Positions 44,168 through 56,700 of a stretch of DNA of 64,000 nucleotides are shown piece by piece (within the stretch, counting starts at the first letter, position 1; each line of letters opens with the position of its first letter). Position numbers and translations under genes: made by a program. The stretch is from Amyloporia xantha. Lineage: Eukaryota; Basidiomycota; Agaricomycetes; Polyporales; Adustoporiaceae. The stretch spans positions 1 through 64,000 of the forward strand of contig JAYKKR010000009.1 of assembly GCA_036971615.1 (NCBI GenBank), read 5' to 3'. The notes under the pieces were generated by a model. That model worked only from the letters and a program-made list of their open reading frames with translations, was not told the origin of the DNA and did no database searches.

Positions 44168-45063
44168 TTCTTTTTGTAACTTCGCTGTACTTTCAAACGA
44201 ATGCATTGTGTACACTCTCCAGCGACCAGTAAGATTGAGAGTGCGATGACGGCAACACCCTCGGCATCACAGTGAGCCACGGGGGCTTGCACAGGGAGCG
44301 GCACGCCATCGCCATCCTTCGCAGCGCTGAGTTCAATCATCGCCATTGAATTTAAATGCGAGGTAGTGTACATGAGAAATAGTATTCTAACGGCGACCAC
44401 GCGCTTTAGTGGGTCGGGGCTGAGCTCCCCTACCTGTCTTGCGCGATGACCTACGAATGGCGGGGGCAGGCTCGCCTGCTCTTCCTCGCCATCGCTATAA
44501 GTCTCCGCCAGAGCCCGCTTTGAGCGACCCGCCTTTTTTCGCTTTTCACGAGGTTGGGGTGGTTTCTCTGCTTCCTCCTCCTCTTCCTCCTCTTCGCTCA
44601 CACGGTGACTTCGCTTTTTCAACTTTTCCTCCTTAGCTTTTGTCTTCTGACGAGTGTGGGTGGCGACCTTCATGTCGTTGAGAGCACCCGTGATCGAGGA
44701 CCCGCCTGCCGTTGGCAGTGCCTGAATATTGATCTCCTTTGCCTGCCGAGCTGTTTGGCGTGTCTTGCGCTTTGGCACAGGAAGTGAGGGAGAAGGACCA
44801 CGATTGGCCTCGCCATCGCTCTCGTCTTCACTGTCATGATTTTCATGGTCGGAGAAATGAACCTGTAGGCCCCTCATATCTCGAACGGGTGAGAGCTGAT
44901 TCATCGCAATAGGTGGAGAGGAGGAGAAATCCATACTCCCGCGGCGGACAGTTGCGTCATTGAGCGCGATGGGGGAGGATGGTGGTGCGCGCCCTGGCGC
45001 CATTGGCGAGGAAGGCGGTGCGCCGTCAATTGATGGCGGTCTCTCTTCTAGTTGTGGACGCGG
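43978..45063 (-). CDS. Gene f (element B), C-terminal part, cut by the Gypsy insert
   Basis: The frame enters from the insertion point at 45063 (PRPQLEERPPSIDGAPPSSP). It has APGRAPPSSPIALND and SSPPIAMNQLSP repeats, acidic DSEDESDGEA, a Lys/Arg-rich part and a run of Glu (about 44575), then RSKRALAETYSDGEEEQASL. The open frame runs to 43978, overlapping the end of b on the other strand by about 190 bp. An intron before that (GT at about 44425) may end it earlier, so the stop is unresolved. It rejoins the N-terminal part at 49327 in frame once the insert and its 4-bp duplication are discounted. Confidence 0.6.
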   Translation of the reverse strand, partial: PRPQLEERPPSIDGAPPSSPMAPGRAPPSSPIALNDATVRRGSMDFSSSPPIAMNQLSPVRDMRGLQVHFSDHENHDSEDESDGEANRGPSPSLPVPKRKTRQTARQAKEINIQALPTAGGSSITGALNDMKVATHTRQKTKAKEEKLKKRSHRVSEEEEEEEEAEKPPQPREKRKKAGRSKRALAETYSDGEEEQASLPPPFVGHRARQVGELSPDPLKRVVAVRILFLMYTTSHLNSMAMIELSAAKDGDGVPLPVQAPVAHCDAEGVAVIALSILLVAGECTQCIRLKVQRSYKKNYLRRRGGISASSTATGDVAASGSRSSAATLAISSSSISKEKRLIEGVEPPAGVDRASFVKSD

Positions 45064-45968
45064 TGATACGACCTACGAAACCCTAACCCCTGCACAAGGT
45101 GCGAACAAAAGGGCAATGGAATCGTAATAGGAATGGTCTAGGTGTGAGGGAGTTAGCAGCAAGGTGTCCTGCGTTTCGGCGAATGCGAAGCAACGTCTCG
45201 AAGGCGTACGGAGAATACTCGAAGGACTCGAAGTATGTCGAAGGAAGGTCGAAAGGTCTCGAAGGATCGTGGTGTCGGAGCGCAGTCGGAATATCGAAGA
45301 ATCGAAGCAAATCGGAGTAAATATCGAAGCAAGTCGTAGAAGAATCGAAGAGTGTCGTGATAGAGTCGGAGGATCGTCGTAGGGAATCGAAGCGAAGCGT
45401 AGGCGTAGTCGTAGTAGAATCGAAGCGTAGTAGAACGATCGAGCGTAATCGAGGCTCTAGAGAGGAATTGAGACGAACTCGACTTAAGAGCTCTGTACTG
45501 AGGGGAAACTGGGTGGAATATGACGTCTTGAAAGAGATAGCTAAGACAGGATTTTATACTACTACTCAGAATGATCTACTACTAATTGGGAGTGGCACAC
45601 TAGTACGAGTGGCTTGCATTATCTAATGACGTCACTGATTTCCATATTAGGCTTGAAGATCGAATGGCCGAGGGACTCGGAGTGGCACGAAGTGATACAT
45701 GCGTTCTCCTGCTGCTCTATTGTTCGCTCGAAATGGCTAGTCTTCTTCGAAGGAATGTAGAAACGTCGAAGCATCGGAGCATCGTGTCGAAGCATCGTAG
45801 GAACATCGAAGGTATCGGGGATGATCGAAGCTGATCGAAGCTGATCGAAGCTGATCGGAGTATGATCGGAGAGCGTCGAAGATGATCGAGTGAGTCGAGT
45901 GTCGAATCGAAGAGGTAGAGCTGGCGTAGTGAGCCGTTTCTGAGCACAGAAGGATCAAGTACCTATCA
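45064..45968 (-). repeat. 3' LTR of Gypsy-type gag-only element
   Basis: 905 bp; offset from the other LTR is exactly 3358 bp. The adjacent 45969-45977 reads tccccccac, a polypurine tract on the minus strand. Confidence 0.93.
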
Positions 45969-46322
45969 TCCCCCCACAAACTTAAATTTGGACCGTCCTC
46001 GGTCCTCACATGACTGGACCTAGAGCAAAGACGAAAAACTTTGAAGAACTTCAAAATGTCGAGTGATAGGGGAGGGAAGTCGAAGCATATCGTCGACAGT
46101 AGCGTTGTGGAAGTGACGTCGAAGTCGAAGCTAGGAATGGAATGCATGATTATGTTGATAGTGGAAGGCATGGTGGAGTGCATATGGGCCAGGTAAAGAT
46201 TGGATTCTCTGGTGGCATCTGAAAAAGCTATGAAAAAAGTAAATAGACAGAAATGCTCCTAGAACGCCAGGGAATGCTGTAAAATCGATTCTGAAAAAAT
46301 CCAGAAAAAGTTGCTAAGGTCT

Positions 46323-48139
46323 TCAGGTCGAAGGTATGTCAGCCGCAACCGAAGATTTCGAAGCTGCATCAGAGTGCTTTTCTTGAAGCGCAGGCGAGAT
46401 CGACAGGAGCTCTTCGCGAGAAATCGAAATGATAGGGGATTTCATCGAACGAACGAAGACTTCTTCCGCAAGACGAGGCTGATAAACCGGAGTGACCGTC
46501 TTGTACGTCGAACCTTTTCCTTTTTCATATGAAGGCTTCGAAGCGAAATTGCGAACAGCGGGCGGAGCGTAGGGAACCTTGGTAGACTGAATGAAGGACG
46601 GAAGCGGCGTGGGCTGACTGTTCGAAGCGTAGCTCGAAGGCGAGTGGACTGTGTACGAGGTCGGCGAAGAACGAACGAGGTAGGGAGACGAAATCGAAGG
46701 GAAAATCGAAGCGCGGGTTGTAGTCGTAGTCGTAGTTCTCGAGGTCGTAGGGACGGTTGCGGGCGAAGTCGAAGAGTTGAAGCGGAATATCGAAGGTGAA
46801 GGCGTGGGTACTCGAGCTGTCGAAGCGATATTCGGATGTGTCGAAGGCATCGAAGGCACAATCGAAGTCGTAGGCATGTTAGATTTGCGCTGTAGTAGCT
46901 CGACTCGATGTGGGGCCTGCTGAATCTTTCGAAGCTGATGCAATTCTCGTTCGAGGGCGTCGATGCGTGCAGCGGTGTTGAGCTTGTAATTCGAAGGATT
47001 GTCGTACAATCGCTGTGCTGGAGTCTGCGTCAAAGAATGCTGTCTGTGCCATTCGAGGGTGCGATCGCGAATTGTAAAGCCCGGGGTCGATCGAGGGACG
47101 AAGCTGCCTGTCGGAAGTACTATCTTGCTGTCACTGTTGCGCTTGCATAATCCTGCTGCGATGTCTGCTGTGACCTGTGAACAAATACTAATCCAACAAT
47201 TCTCTTTTCCACAATAATGGCAAAACTGCTTTGGCTGTACTGGTTCGATGCTCGTAGTGTAGATCGAAGCTGTCGAAGGCGCTGGGAGAGTCGTAGAACT
47301 CTTCGAAGGGTCTTGCGCCATAGATGCAATTATCGAAGGATTCGTCGAAGGGAGCGCACTGCCTGTCGAAGTATTCGTCGAAGGAGTCGAAGGAAGCGCA
47401 GGGACTGTCGAATGATTCGAAGCCGTAGGTGCTGTAATCGAGGCGGAGGGCGTAATTGAAGTACCATGTAGAAGGAATTTCGCTGCATCGAAGATTGCGT
47501 CGAAGGTGTATGGCTCATCGGGCAAGTGATCGGGATGCTTGATTTCGAGACGAGAGCGGATTCGAGCGAGGAATGCGGACTGGAAACCTTTGACGAAGAT
47601 GTGGGACTGCTCGATAGACGATAGACGGCCTTTGTAACGAGGGACTTCGAAACGACGATGAACTTGCGATAGTAGCTGGCTAGGTCTGCGAGGTTGTGAA
47701 CTCCAATGCGAGCCCGTTCTCCAACGAGCTGCTCGAGATCTGCTAGAGACCAGTGGCTGGATTCGGAACCGGGGTAGAGCGACCGGACGTCCTTTTCGAA
47801 ATCGTCAAACGAAATCGAGGCATTGTCGAAGCTATCGAGGATCTCCCATAACTCGGAGACATCAAGGGACGTATAACGAACTGCCCATTTCTTCTTGTCT
47901 GCATCGCGGGTGACTTGACAGCGTACGAAGAGCGTCTCGAGGTCCTGAAAATAACGTCGAAGGGAACGAACGTCCGTAGGATTGAAAGTCGGCGCTGTTC
48001 TATGTCCTCGAAGTGGCATAAACTCTGGTGTAGCGAGAGCTGAGCGTACTGGACTTTGCAAAGGATGTGAACTCGAAGAACGTCGAGTGGAATTAGCTGG
48101 ACTGGGGATCTGGGATGGCTGAATCGAAGCGTGGCTCAT
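46323..48139 (-). CDS. Gypsy-type gag with C-terminal cysteine motif
   Basis: MSHASIQPSQIPSPANSTR starts at 48139. The gag core (DVRSLRRYFQDLETLF, SELWEILDSF, YPGSESSHWSLADLEQLVGE, about 47620-47960) is typical of basidiomycete Gypsy elements. One frame change near 47645 (T-run) leads into GRLSSIEQSHIFVKGF, PDEPYTFDAIFDAAKFLLHG and then FCHYCGKENCWISIC (about 47200), a variant zinc motif. A coiled coil (IDALERELHQLRKIQ, about 46930) and a Ser/Pro tail end at 46323. No pol follows. The gene would make capsids only if the frame is restored, or be carried by a partner element. Confidence 0.75.
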
Positions 48140-48397
48140 GTCGAAAACTTCGAAGGGAATCGTAGTGGGTGTCGAAGGCTATCGTCAAATCGAAGGGCAG
48201 TCGAAGGGAAGGGCCTATAGTCGAAGCAAAGTCGAAGGGAATGACGTAGAATCGAAGGTACTTCGAAGGGAAAGCCGTAGTGCTGCTTGAGATCGAAGGC
48301 GACACTGTAGATGTGGATGTCGCAATATAGAGCGCAGTGTATGCCGACTGTTGGCAGACGTGTTCGGGAACCCAAAAGCAGCGAATTCTTGCCTGTA

Positions 48398-48417
48398 ACC
48401 CCTCGCGGTGGGCTCCA
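48398..48417 (-). promoter_or_regulatory. Primer binding site of the Gypsy-type element
   Basis: The minus strand reads TGGAGCCCACCGCGAGGGG four bases inside the 5' LTR, complementary to a tRNA 3' end finishing ...GGUGGGCUCCA. The cognate tRNA was not identified. Confidence 0.6.
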
Positions 48418-48421
48418 GAAA

Positions 48422-49326
48422 TGATACGACCTACGAAACCCTAACCCCTGCACAAGGTGCGAACAAAAGGGCAATGGAATCGTAATAGGAATGGTCTAGG
48501 TGTGAGGGAGTTAGCAGCAAGGTGTCCTGCGTTTCGGCGAATGCGAAGCAACGTCTCGAAGGCGTACGGAGAATACTCGAAGGACTCGAAGTATGTCGAA
48601 GGAAGGTCGAAAGGTCTCGAAGGATCGTGGTGTCGGAGCGCAGTCGGAATATCGAAGAATCGAAGCAAATCGGAGTAAATATCGAAGCAAGTCGTAGAAG
48701 AATCGAAGAGTGTCGTGATAGAGTCGGAGGATCGTCGTAGGGAATCGAAGCGAAGCGTAGGCGTAGTCGTAGTAGAATCGAAGCGTAGTAGAACGATCGA
48801 GCGTAATCGAGGCTCTAGAGAGGAATTGAGACGAACTCGACTTAAGAGCTCTGTACTGAGGGGAAACTGGGTGGAATATGACGTCTTGAAAGAGATAGCT
48901 AAGACAGGATTTTATACTACTACTCAGAATGATCTACTACTAATTGGGAGTGGCACACTAGTACGAGTGGCTTGCATTATCTAATGACGTCACTGATTTC
49001 CATATTAGGCTTGAAGATCGAATGGCCGAGGGACTCGGAGTGGCACGAAGTGATACATGCGTTCTCCTGCTGCTCTATTGTTCGCTCGAAATGGCTAGTC
49101 TTCTTCGAAGGAATGTAGAAACGTCGAAGCATCGGAGCATCGTGTCGAAGCATCGTAGGAACATCGAAGGTATCGGGGATGATCGAAGCTGATCGAAGCT
49201 GATCGAAGCTGATCGGAGTATGATCGGAGAGCGTCGAAGATGATCGAGTGAGTCGAGTGTCGAATCGAAGAGGTAGAGCTGGCGTAGTGAGCCGTTTCTG
49301 AGCACAGAAGGATCAAGTACCTATCA
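48422..49326 (-). repeat. 5' LTR of Gypsy-type gag-only element
   Basis: 905 bp; identical by eye to 45064-45968, so insertion is recent. Confidence 0.93.
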
Positions 49327-51931
49327 GCGGTCTCATACCCAAGGCGCGCTTAGGTATGGATGGAAAGACCGATCTTCCCGTGGTCATTAGCGGCCTTGCT
49401 GGAGGCGGTTTTCCTGTGACTGGAAACGGAAGCGAATGTTTTTGCGTGCCTCGCAGAGGTTCCGGCAACGGCGAGCTGGATTGCTGAGCTACTTGGCCAT
49501 TATGCGCGTCTCGCGATCGCCTTATCTTAGGGGATGTGAGGATTGGCGCGGCTTCCCTCGCCAATGCCGCTGGCGGGTCCGGCGTACGACGCTCCTGTTC
49601 CGCCCGCAGGGTTTGCAAATGGCGAGGCTTCGGGCGGAGTGGGGGAGGTGGACCCTTGTCGAGATTCCCAGTGGGCATCATGGGAGGGCGAGGTGATGGC
49701 TTCCCCTGTCTGGGAACGTGGGGCGGTGGTGGACCATATTTCAACACCGGTGGTGGGGCCTCCAAAGGTGTTGGCTGCGCCGCGGCCGCAGTGCTACTCC
49801 GGGTGACAGAGCTACCTTCCATGGATGGCGCGTCGCCTTGCACAGATTGTGCCTGCTTCACCAGCGCGCACAACGATGATACATGCGGGTCGAGCCTCTG
49901 GGCAATCACGGCGAAGGGTATGGCGCTCTCGCTGACATGGCGTGGAATGTCCGAAGGCGGGGCGTCGGGATCCTGGAAGGCGAACTGTGCCGCCGTCAGA
50001 TCGCGGCTTATCATGGCGATCACGAGGAGCACTTGTTCAATCATGCCGACGTCCCCTGTCAGCCTGCCGGACTTGTTCAAATAAGGCTTCGAGTCGAGCC
50101 ACTTCAGCACTGGATCGAGCCCATGGGCGTGGCGATGAACCATATAGGACAAGTGTCGATGCGGGTTGTGCCAGGTCGCCCAGTCGGCGCCTTCCGGTGC
50201 CCGCTTTGTCGTCTTCAGCCCACTCTATCACTCGCAAGGTAAGCCTTAGTTTACGGAGAAAAATGAAGTTACTACCATCATGCGAGGCAGCGCGTCCACG
50301 ATCACGCGAAATTCTGGCGATGGCGATGGCGCCTCCAGCCATTGCTGACGCCGTCTACGTGAAAGCAGCGCCCAATTGGGGCGGCGCCTTTGCATCTTCG
50401 CTGTCATCATCTTCGTCGGAAGTTGACCCGACGTCGATGTCCAGATTGAAAGTCTCGTGCTCGGTGTCGTCGTCCACGGCGCTATCGTCATCGGTGCTGA
50501 GACGTTGCACGCCTTTGCCCTTGCCGCTTTTCACCGCCTTCTTTTTCTTCTTTTTGGGGCCCGCCTTGCCTTTAGCGCCTTTGGGTGCTCTCGCCGCCTC
50601 ATACACAGCAGGGATTAGCTCCGAATCCTCGTCCCCCCTGCTCTTCAGGTATGCCTTGAAGCGGAACGCGCACTGCCCCTTGTTTGCCTCTTGCGCCGCT
50701 CTCCAATGATGCAGGACCGCGATGATGTCCTTCCTGACCATATGCGACGGATCGTCGAATTGGAAGCCGTCTGGCACCATTCCTGCTTCTATAAATTCAG
50801 CCCCACGCACTTTGAGCGCGCGCCAAGGGCACTTCTCTTTGGCGCTTCCTGCAGCCCGTTCTATGGCGCCATCAGCGTCTTTGTGAGCGCCGTGTGGATC
50901 AAGACTTACGGTAGTGAGTAGACAGAAAGTCTCTGATCATGGATTTCATCACAGGCAGGGATGGCGCATCCTCGCCATCCATTGGCGGTATCAACGGGAG
51001 ACCGCCATCGTCGACCAGCAGCTCTCGCCGTGTGCCGCGAGACGTTCCCTCTCCGTTGTCAACGCTCGCCTCGCGATTGCTATCAAATGCCTCTGTGCTG
51101 TACTTGGCCCATTTGACCATCGTATCTGCGTGCCAATCGTCCACCTTGGAAAAGGCTTTTCCATTCTCCATCTCATCGTTGAAGTCGTGTCTGTGAAAAG
51201 CGGTCAGAGCGGTGAGAGGCGATACAAATTGCCTGCTCACTCCTGAATGACGACTCTCCCATCAGGAGATTTGTAGCTACTCAACGTAAAGATCCTGACA
51301 CCATGGCGTCGGTATGCCTCTCGAGCGTATTTCCTCAGAAACGGAATGAGCTCCTTGTCCGCTTTCCTGCGTCGCCATCAGCTGCCGTTAACTTAGCACA
51401 AAGGTCGCGCTCCCACTCACGCCGAAGATCCAGCCTTGACCTCTTTGGCGTCATTGTTGAACGCATCCGCCTTCATCTGGTAGTCCGCCTTTGCGTCCTC
51501 ATCCAGTTTGCCCCAATACTCGCTCACTACCTTGGTGTATGCGCCTATCTCCTGGTGGGCCAGACCTCGTCCTCCCGTCCTTTCGTTGGCCACCCTTAGC
51601 AGCTCTGTTTTGTGCTCCTCTTGATACATATCCCTCGCTGACCGTTTTTCGTTCCAGGGATGGGCACCTGGGGTTCTACGATTCGGTAGTGGTTGCTGAA
51701 ATAGGTCCCCAGGGACTATAGAAATGTGTGAATGACGAAGATGACAATGCCATGAACTGTTGGTTTGACCTTTTTCAGGCCATTTTTATCTGTCAGCTCT
51801 GCAAATTGTTCCATGAGGATATTGACAGCCTCATCGACAATGGGTGCCCTCGCAGTGCCTTTGGTGTTGCGCCATCGCTCTATTTGCTCTGGGATCTTGT
51901 CTAGATATGCCTGCAGGATAGCTATTCCCAT
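49327..51931 (-). CDS. Gene f (element B), N-terminal part
   Basis: MGIAILQAYLDKIPEQIERW starts at 51931; the first exon ends NGLKKVK, as in element A (KGGLRRV). The second exon carries the HMG-like segment (EYWGKLDEDAKADYQMKAD, about 51430-51520). Next come DDGGLPLIPPMDGEDAPSLP and MIRDFLSTHYR, an apparent 61-nt intron or lesion near 50905-50845, then AFRFKAYLKSRGDEDSEL, a Lys-run and an acidic stretch. The conserved helical domain WATWHNPHRHLSYMVHRHAH ... LKWLDSKPYLNKSG (about 50040-50190) and a Pro-rich region reach the Gypsy insertion at 49327. Head-to-head with the dioxygenase. Confidence 0.65.
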
Positions 51932-52381
51932 GGCGAGGACAACAAGCAGACCGAGATGCTCTCAGGATGACAGACACTTGGGCACTCCCAACTGAACATT
52001 TGCCCAGACGTGTCTGACCTCCGGTGATACTTTCGTCCTGTTCTAACCCCGCTGATCTCTCTTACACTGCAAGCGTCCATGTCGGGGCAGACCCGACCGG
52101 CATCCCTCCGGCGGAGCGCGGCATCTCACAGGCCGAGGCCCCGGCGTAATGGCGCCGTGGTCGAGAATCGCGGTCCACATGCCAATGACGCGCCTCGATC
52201 ACCGGATCACGCCTTGCCGATCGGCTGGGCCTGATCTTGCCGGCGCTTGCTCAACGATGTGATCGACCAAACAAGTGTGCAAAGCTAATGGACATGCTGT
52301 TGCAGCATGGTCAGTAGATGGCAGATTGAGCAATAATGCGAGATGGGGCGTGTATCTCCATCCATCTCTTGTCTGTAAGCC
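51932..52381. promoter_or_regulatory. Shared divergent promoter f|TET (element B)
   Basis: 450 bp, matching the 449-bp interval in element A. No specific site identified. Confidence 0.5.
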
Positions 52382-53647
52382 ATGATAGCGGGCAGCGGCT
52401 TGGAGCTCAGCGACACATTGGCAGCTTGCATGCGCGATATGTTTCAGTTTTGGCTACACAAGCTTCGGAATGCAGCCGGACAACCGAGAAACCCACAGCC
52501 TCCCACACATATCCGCGCCGATATCGTCGTCGAATGCAGCCAGATCGCGCACCAGCTCGCAAAGGCATATATCAAACCTGGTGTGTACTCTTGGATGCTG
52601 TGGGCATCTACTCATTCTGCGCTGACCGGGAAGTAGTGCGCTTATCCTGGGACATTGACCGCTATTCTGATGCTATAGGCGTGGGCAACACCGGACAGAA
52701 CGTGAATCTGGAGGCGCAGCTCAAGACTAAATGGCCGCCTCTCCTCCCAGACACCACCGTGGTTCTAGATGAACCCTGCGTGCTCCTCGACCAGCACTCG
52801 CGCATCCTAGCATGGGTGCTTCCGGGCGTCCTTCATGTGAATCGCCAGGTGGGCGCATTCATCTTCCGCCATGCACCGCGCTCACTACGCTGTGTCGGCA
52901 GAGAGAGATACAATTGGCGACGGCCCACCTATCAACACAACTGATGCGTAAAGCCCCGGGGGTCAGTTGGCGAAACCATGAAGCATATTTCCGCGATCGA
53001 TCAACCTGCACCACACCTCCGGGGACTGTCAATCTGTCTCCAGGATGGCACGCGCTGGGTCACACGGTACGCTGACGATCCCTTAACTCTGATGACTGGC
53101 GAATGACGGCGCATACATCCAGGGCCCATTGGACCCAATGCTGCCTTCGGCGAGCTTACGCGATAAAGATGGCCAGAGTGGATGGCGATGGTTGACCGCC
53201 ATCCGTGAATCAGCCGCCATCCTATCCGCCATGATGTCCATCATGCATCCCGACCTGTATGCTGCGGGACATACATGCATGGAGTCGCTTCTTGGCGAAG
53301 TGGAGTATCCCGCAATAGTAAGCGCTTGGTCTTCGATCTTCAATGGCGTTCAGGTCATCAGCAATCGCGAGACGCCGCTACACCGCGATAAAAACTTGCG
53401 CAAGCAGTGGTTCGACCTTCTCACCACGGTAGGGAGCTACGGCGCATTGGAAATGCAGCTGGATGGTCCAAATATCGCTATAGACTACAAGGCGGGTAGC
53501 GTAGTTGCGCTTTGCGGAAAGCTTCTGCGCCATGGCGTTCAGAGATGCGATGGAGAGCGCATATGCTACGCTTATTTTATGAGGGACTCAGTGCATGCCG
53601 CGATGAATGTCAAGGCACCGCACTGGATGGAGTGGACTTATGGTTGA
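52382..53647 (+). CDS. TET/JBP-family 2OG-Fe(II) dioxygenase (element B), intact
   Basis: Four exons from MIAGSGLELSDTLAACMRDMF. Exon 2 has VRLSWDIDRYSDAIGV and WVLPGVLHVNRQ. Exon 3 has AYFRDRSTCTTPPGTVNLSPGWH. Exon 4 contains the catalytic core: WRWLTAIRESAAILSAMM, then QVISNRETPLHRDKN with the iron-binding His (53381) and Asp (53387), a Trp two residues after KNLRKQ, the distal His in LLRHGVQ (53531), and ERICYAYFMRDSVHAAM with the 2-oxoglutarate Arg. No stop interrupts it. The family oxidises methylated cytosine in DNA; members next to KDZ transposases are established in mushroom genomes. Here it may protect the CpG-rich element from silencing. Tail-to-tail with KDZ, 67 bp apart. Confidence 0.92.
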
Positions 53648-53714
53648 ATACACAGATCTGTATTTGTGTCAAGTCTATGTTTGTGTATCTAGTAGGGTCG
53701 TGAATGGCAAACCA

Positions 53715-56700
53715 TCACACACATGTATTAAAGCGAGAAGCGGCATGCTCTGCCATGCGCGTCCACAGCGAGGCCTGACGGCGCGCATAGCATACATGAC
53801 CTGGAGGCCCATAGAGGCGGGAGCGCCATAGGTTCGCCTTGTTATGGAAGCTCGCCTGCGTCCACGCCATCTCTGCCGTGACCATGACAAACTCCTCCGC
53901 CCACCTATCCTTACGTGATTTTGCACGGAACCAGTTGACGCGATGCACTGCCGCGCTGCAGTCAGCATTGCGGGCATTGGACGGACCACAAGCGCACTCA
54001 CACTCCGTCAACCAGTTGGACTGCGTTGAATCGCCCTCGATGTCTACGGTCCATATCCAGGACAACTTGTCCTGCCGTGTTCCTCGGATGGAGTTGTCGA
54101 GCAGCGCGGTGATCGCCTTGAGGTCATCATGTTGAATGGCACGGAAGCGCGCTTTGATGGCGTCAGTCGGATTCAGAGCGAGGATGGCGTGGCGGCTTTG
54201 ACTGTAAATGCGCACGTTCTCTAGCACCGCCCTCTGCGTGGAGATGACCTCGTCCCAGGACCGGAGCTTTTGGCGCTGGCTCTTTGCATGACGAACCGCC
54301 GTACGAAACAGCACTGACTTGTAACCAATGGCGAGGCGAATCTGATGAAGGGCGTCATTGGCCTGCCCAATGCGCAAACTCAACTCCTCCGAAGCGATGT
54401 CCTCTAAACCGCTGGCCACGACAACATCGTAGCCAAGCTGCGATGGAAGTGAAATGATGGCGCTCTCAGGCTGGATTCCAGAATCGATCTCACCGGTGTA
54501 AATCTCATCAAGAGGATTGACATCTTCCTCCAGTGCATCCCATTCAGACCCGTCATAAGCCTCTGAGGCGCCATCCCCATCGGGCTCGGCCACAAGTGGA
54601 ATGTACGAAGCGGCTTTGGACTCGAATGTCACTATACGCTTCTGAAGGCGCTGACGGCGCTCCTCCAGTGCAAGGCGGTCCGCCACCAGCGGATGCCGGC
54701 CCATCTTCCGTTTCAGTTGGCTAATGACCAACCTAAGACCTGTTGTGAGCTTGGCACCCGATGTTCAATGACGCTACCTACTGCAATTCCTGAATCTTCA
54801 TGCCCGTGGCTATCCATGCAGCTACGCCCTGATGGCGATGTTGCGATGTTTCCGTTTGCGTTAGTTGAAGTTGGATCTGCATCCGGGTGGGTGCTGCGCC
54901 ACATCATTAATCATGGCCGTACCCTCTAGTGTGCACTCTCACCCTTTCTCATCTGCACGTCAAAGACATCCATCGCGCTGATTTTAGCGTCACGCATGGC
55001 GAGCGCCTCGCCCTCAGCGGCTCGCCACTCTCCTAGCTGCTCCTCCGTGCTCGATCTCTCAATGAACTCCAACACATCCCCGCTCTCCGTGGCGCCGGCT
55101 TTGGCCTTTCGCCATTTCCTAACAAGGGTGTTCGCTGTTGAAGCCACAGTCAATCAACCTCTCCACCAATGTCAAGGTTGGCCCACCCATCCCGGTCAAC
55201 TTCTTCCAATTGGAATCATTCATGTGATCGTCAATGACTTCCTTTCTATGTGCTGTGGTCATGCCGCGTGTGCTACCCGAAATGAGATTCAACGGCGCCC
55301 AAAGGGTTTCAATCACTTCGCCATCAATCTGACCAGCACCGGGAATGAAGTTGGGTGAGTAGCGAGGAAAGCATGTGTCTTGATGGCCGTGGACATGAAA
55401 CAGGCCTATTCCGCGCCGTATCTCCACGTTCGGCGGCATGTGCAAATACTCACTCTCCCCAAACCGCTTCATGAGATTGATGCCGTATTGACACATGATG
55501 TCGTACATCACCAGCAGCACCTGGATACCCGCCATGGTGGCGAGCACCTCGCTCAGCGCGTAATCCATGTTCATCTGTCTGATGGCGGGTGTAAGTGAAC
55601 AAAGGAAATAGCAAACCACTTACCTCTCGCCTTTCTGGAAATCAACCACCGCATGCGGCATGAAAAACCCATGGCGCGCACAGGCCGCGGCGCCAATCCC
55701 CGTGGCTTCAAGGTTATGGCGATCTGCATTCGCCTGGTTGACGCGCGATGATCGTGACAGAAGGATTTCTACATAGGCTATGAGCGTCCAACGGTTCATC
55801 CACTAGGAGTCGATCACGGACCTCTTTATGCTCGATGGCGACCGCGAGATGCTTCTTGTAGGTGTCATCGCCCACCATGAAAGTCGCCATCGCTGAGAAT
55901 GACGTCGTCCTCTGGGCGACGCATCTTGAGATGCTCCGCGCTAAAGTTGCCGTCCATTACGATGCTCCTCATGTACTTCCATCTGCTATCGCGTTACACA
56001 TGCCGCCCAAAACGTCTTACATGGCTCACTGTACGGGGTCATCACGCCATCCGGAAGCGAGATTCACGCCAGGCTTGGGACATGCCGGGCACCCCAAAGC
56101 GAGGCCACCAGCTGGTATCGCGTTGGAGGCGCCATGACCATATCCATGCCATTTGCGGTATTTGAGGTTTCGCCATTGGCGGGACACCCGCAGAAGCTCT
56201 CTGTAACGGTTCTAGCCCCTTCTCAACGGCGAAAACAGCTTCATATGCACATAGCGGCTTACCTGCACTGAATGCGGGAACGCGGAGTTTGTGACACGTC
56301 GAAGCTTGCTGTAGTAATTCATCCCCGAGGTTTTGCACTCCTTGTTGGTAAGCAAAAAATCATCCAACACCCGAAATGTGAACGCAGTGCGTGGCCGCTT
56401 GGTGCTCCCAGGATAGAGGCCCATGTCCAATAGTTGCAGGTCTCGAGTGAGCCTGTTATCGCACCGACACCACACAACGTCCAGGCTATGCATCCCCGTA
56501 ACATCTACAATGGTCAAAGTGTCAAATGCGTAGTGACTTCGCGGCGCCGTCGAGTCCGCTTTGATTGGCTCTTCATCCTCTTCATTGTCCCCGGCGTCAC
56601 TCACGTCGTCGTCTTCGCCATCGCTATCAGCATCCCCATCCAGCGGCGTGATCGGGGACTCCGCATCCACACATGGTTCGCCATCATGCCCGAGATGCAT

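Larger units (their letters stand above)
45064..49326 (-). mobile_element. Gag-only Gypsy-type LTR retrotransposon
   Basis: Two 905-bp LTRs (45064-45968 and 48422-49326, TGATA...TATCA) appear identical. A 4-bp duplication GCGG lies at 45060-45063 and 49327-49330. The minus-strand orientation is fixed by a primer site next to the right LTR and a purine tract next to the left LTR. The 2.45-kb interior holds only a gag gene, so it is non-autonomous. The whole element is saturated with TCGAAG/CTTCGA. It interrupts gene f of element B and is younger than element B's insertion. Confidence 0.93.

Noticed and set aside
45083..45947. Several short ORFs duplicated at 48441-49305.
   Set aside because: They lie in the two LTRs of the Gypsy-type element and have no coding features.
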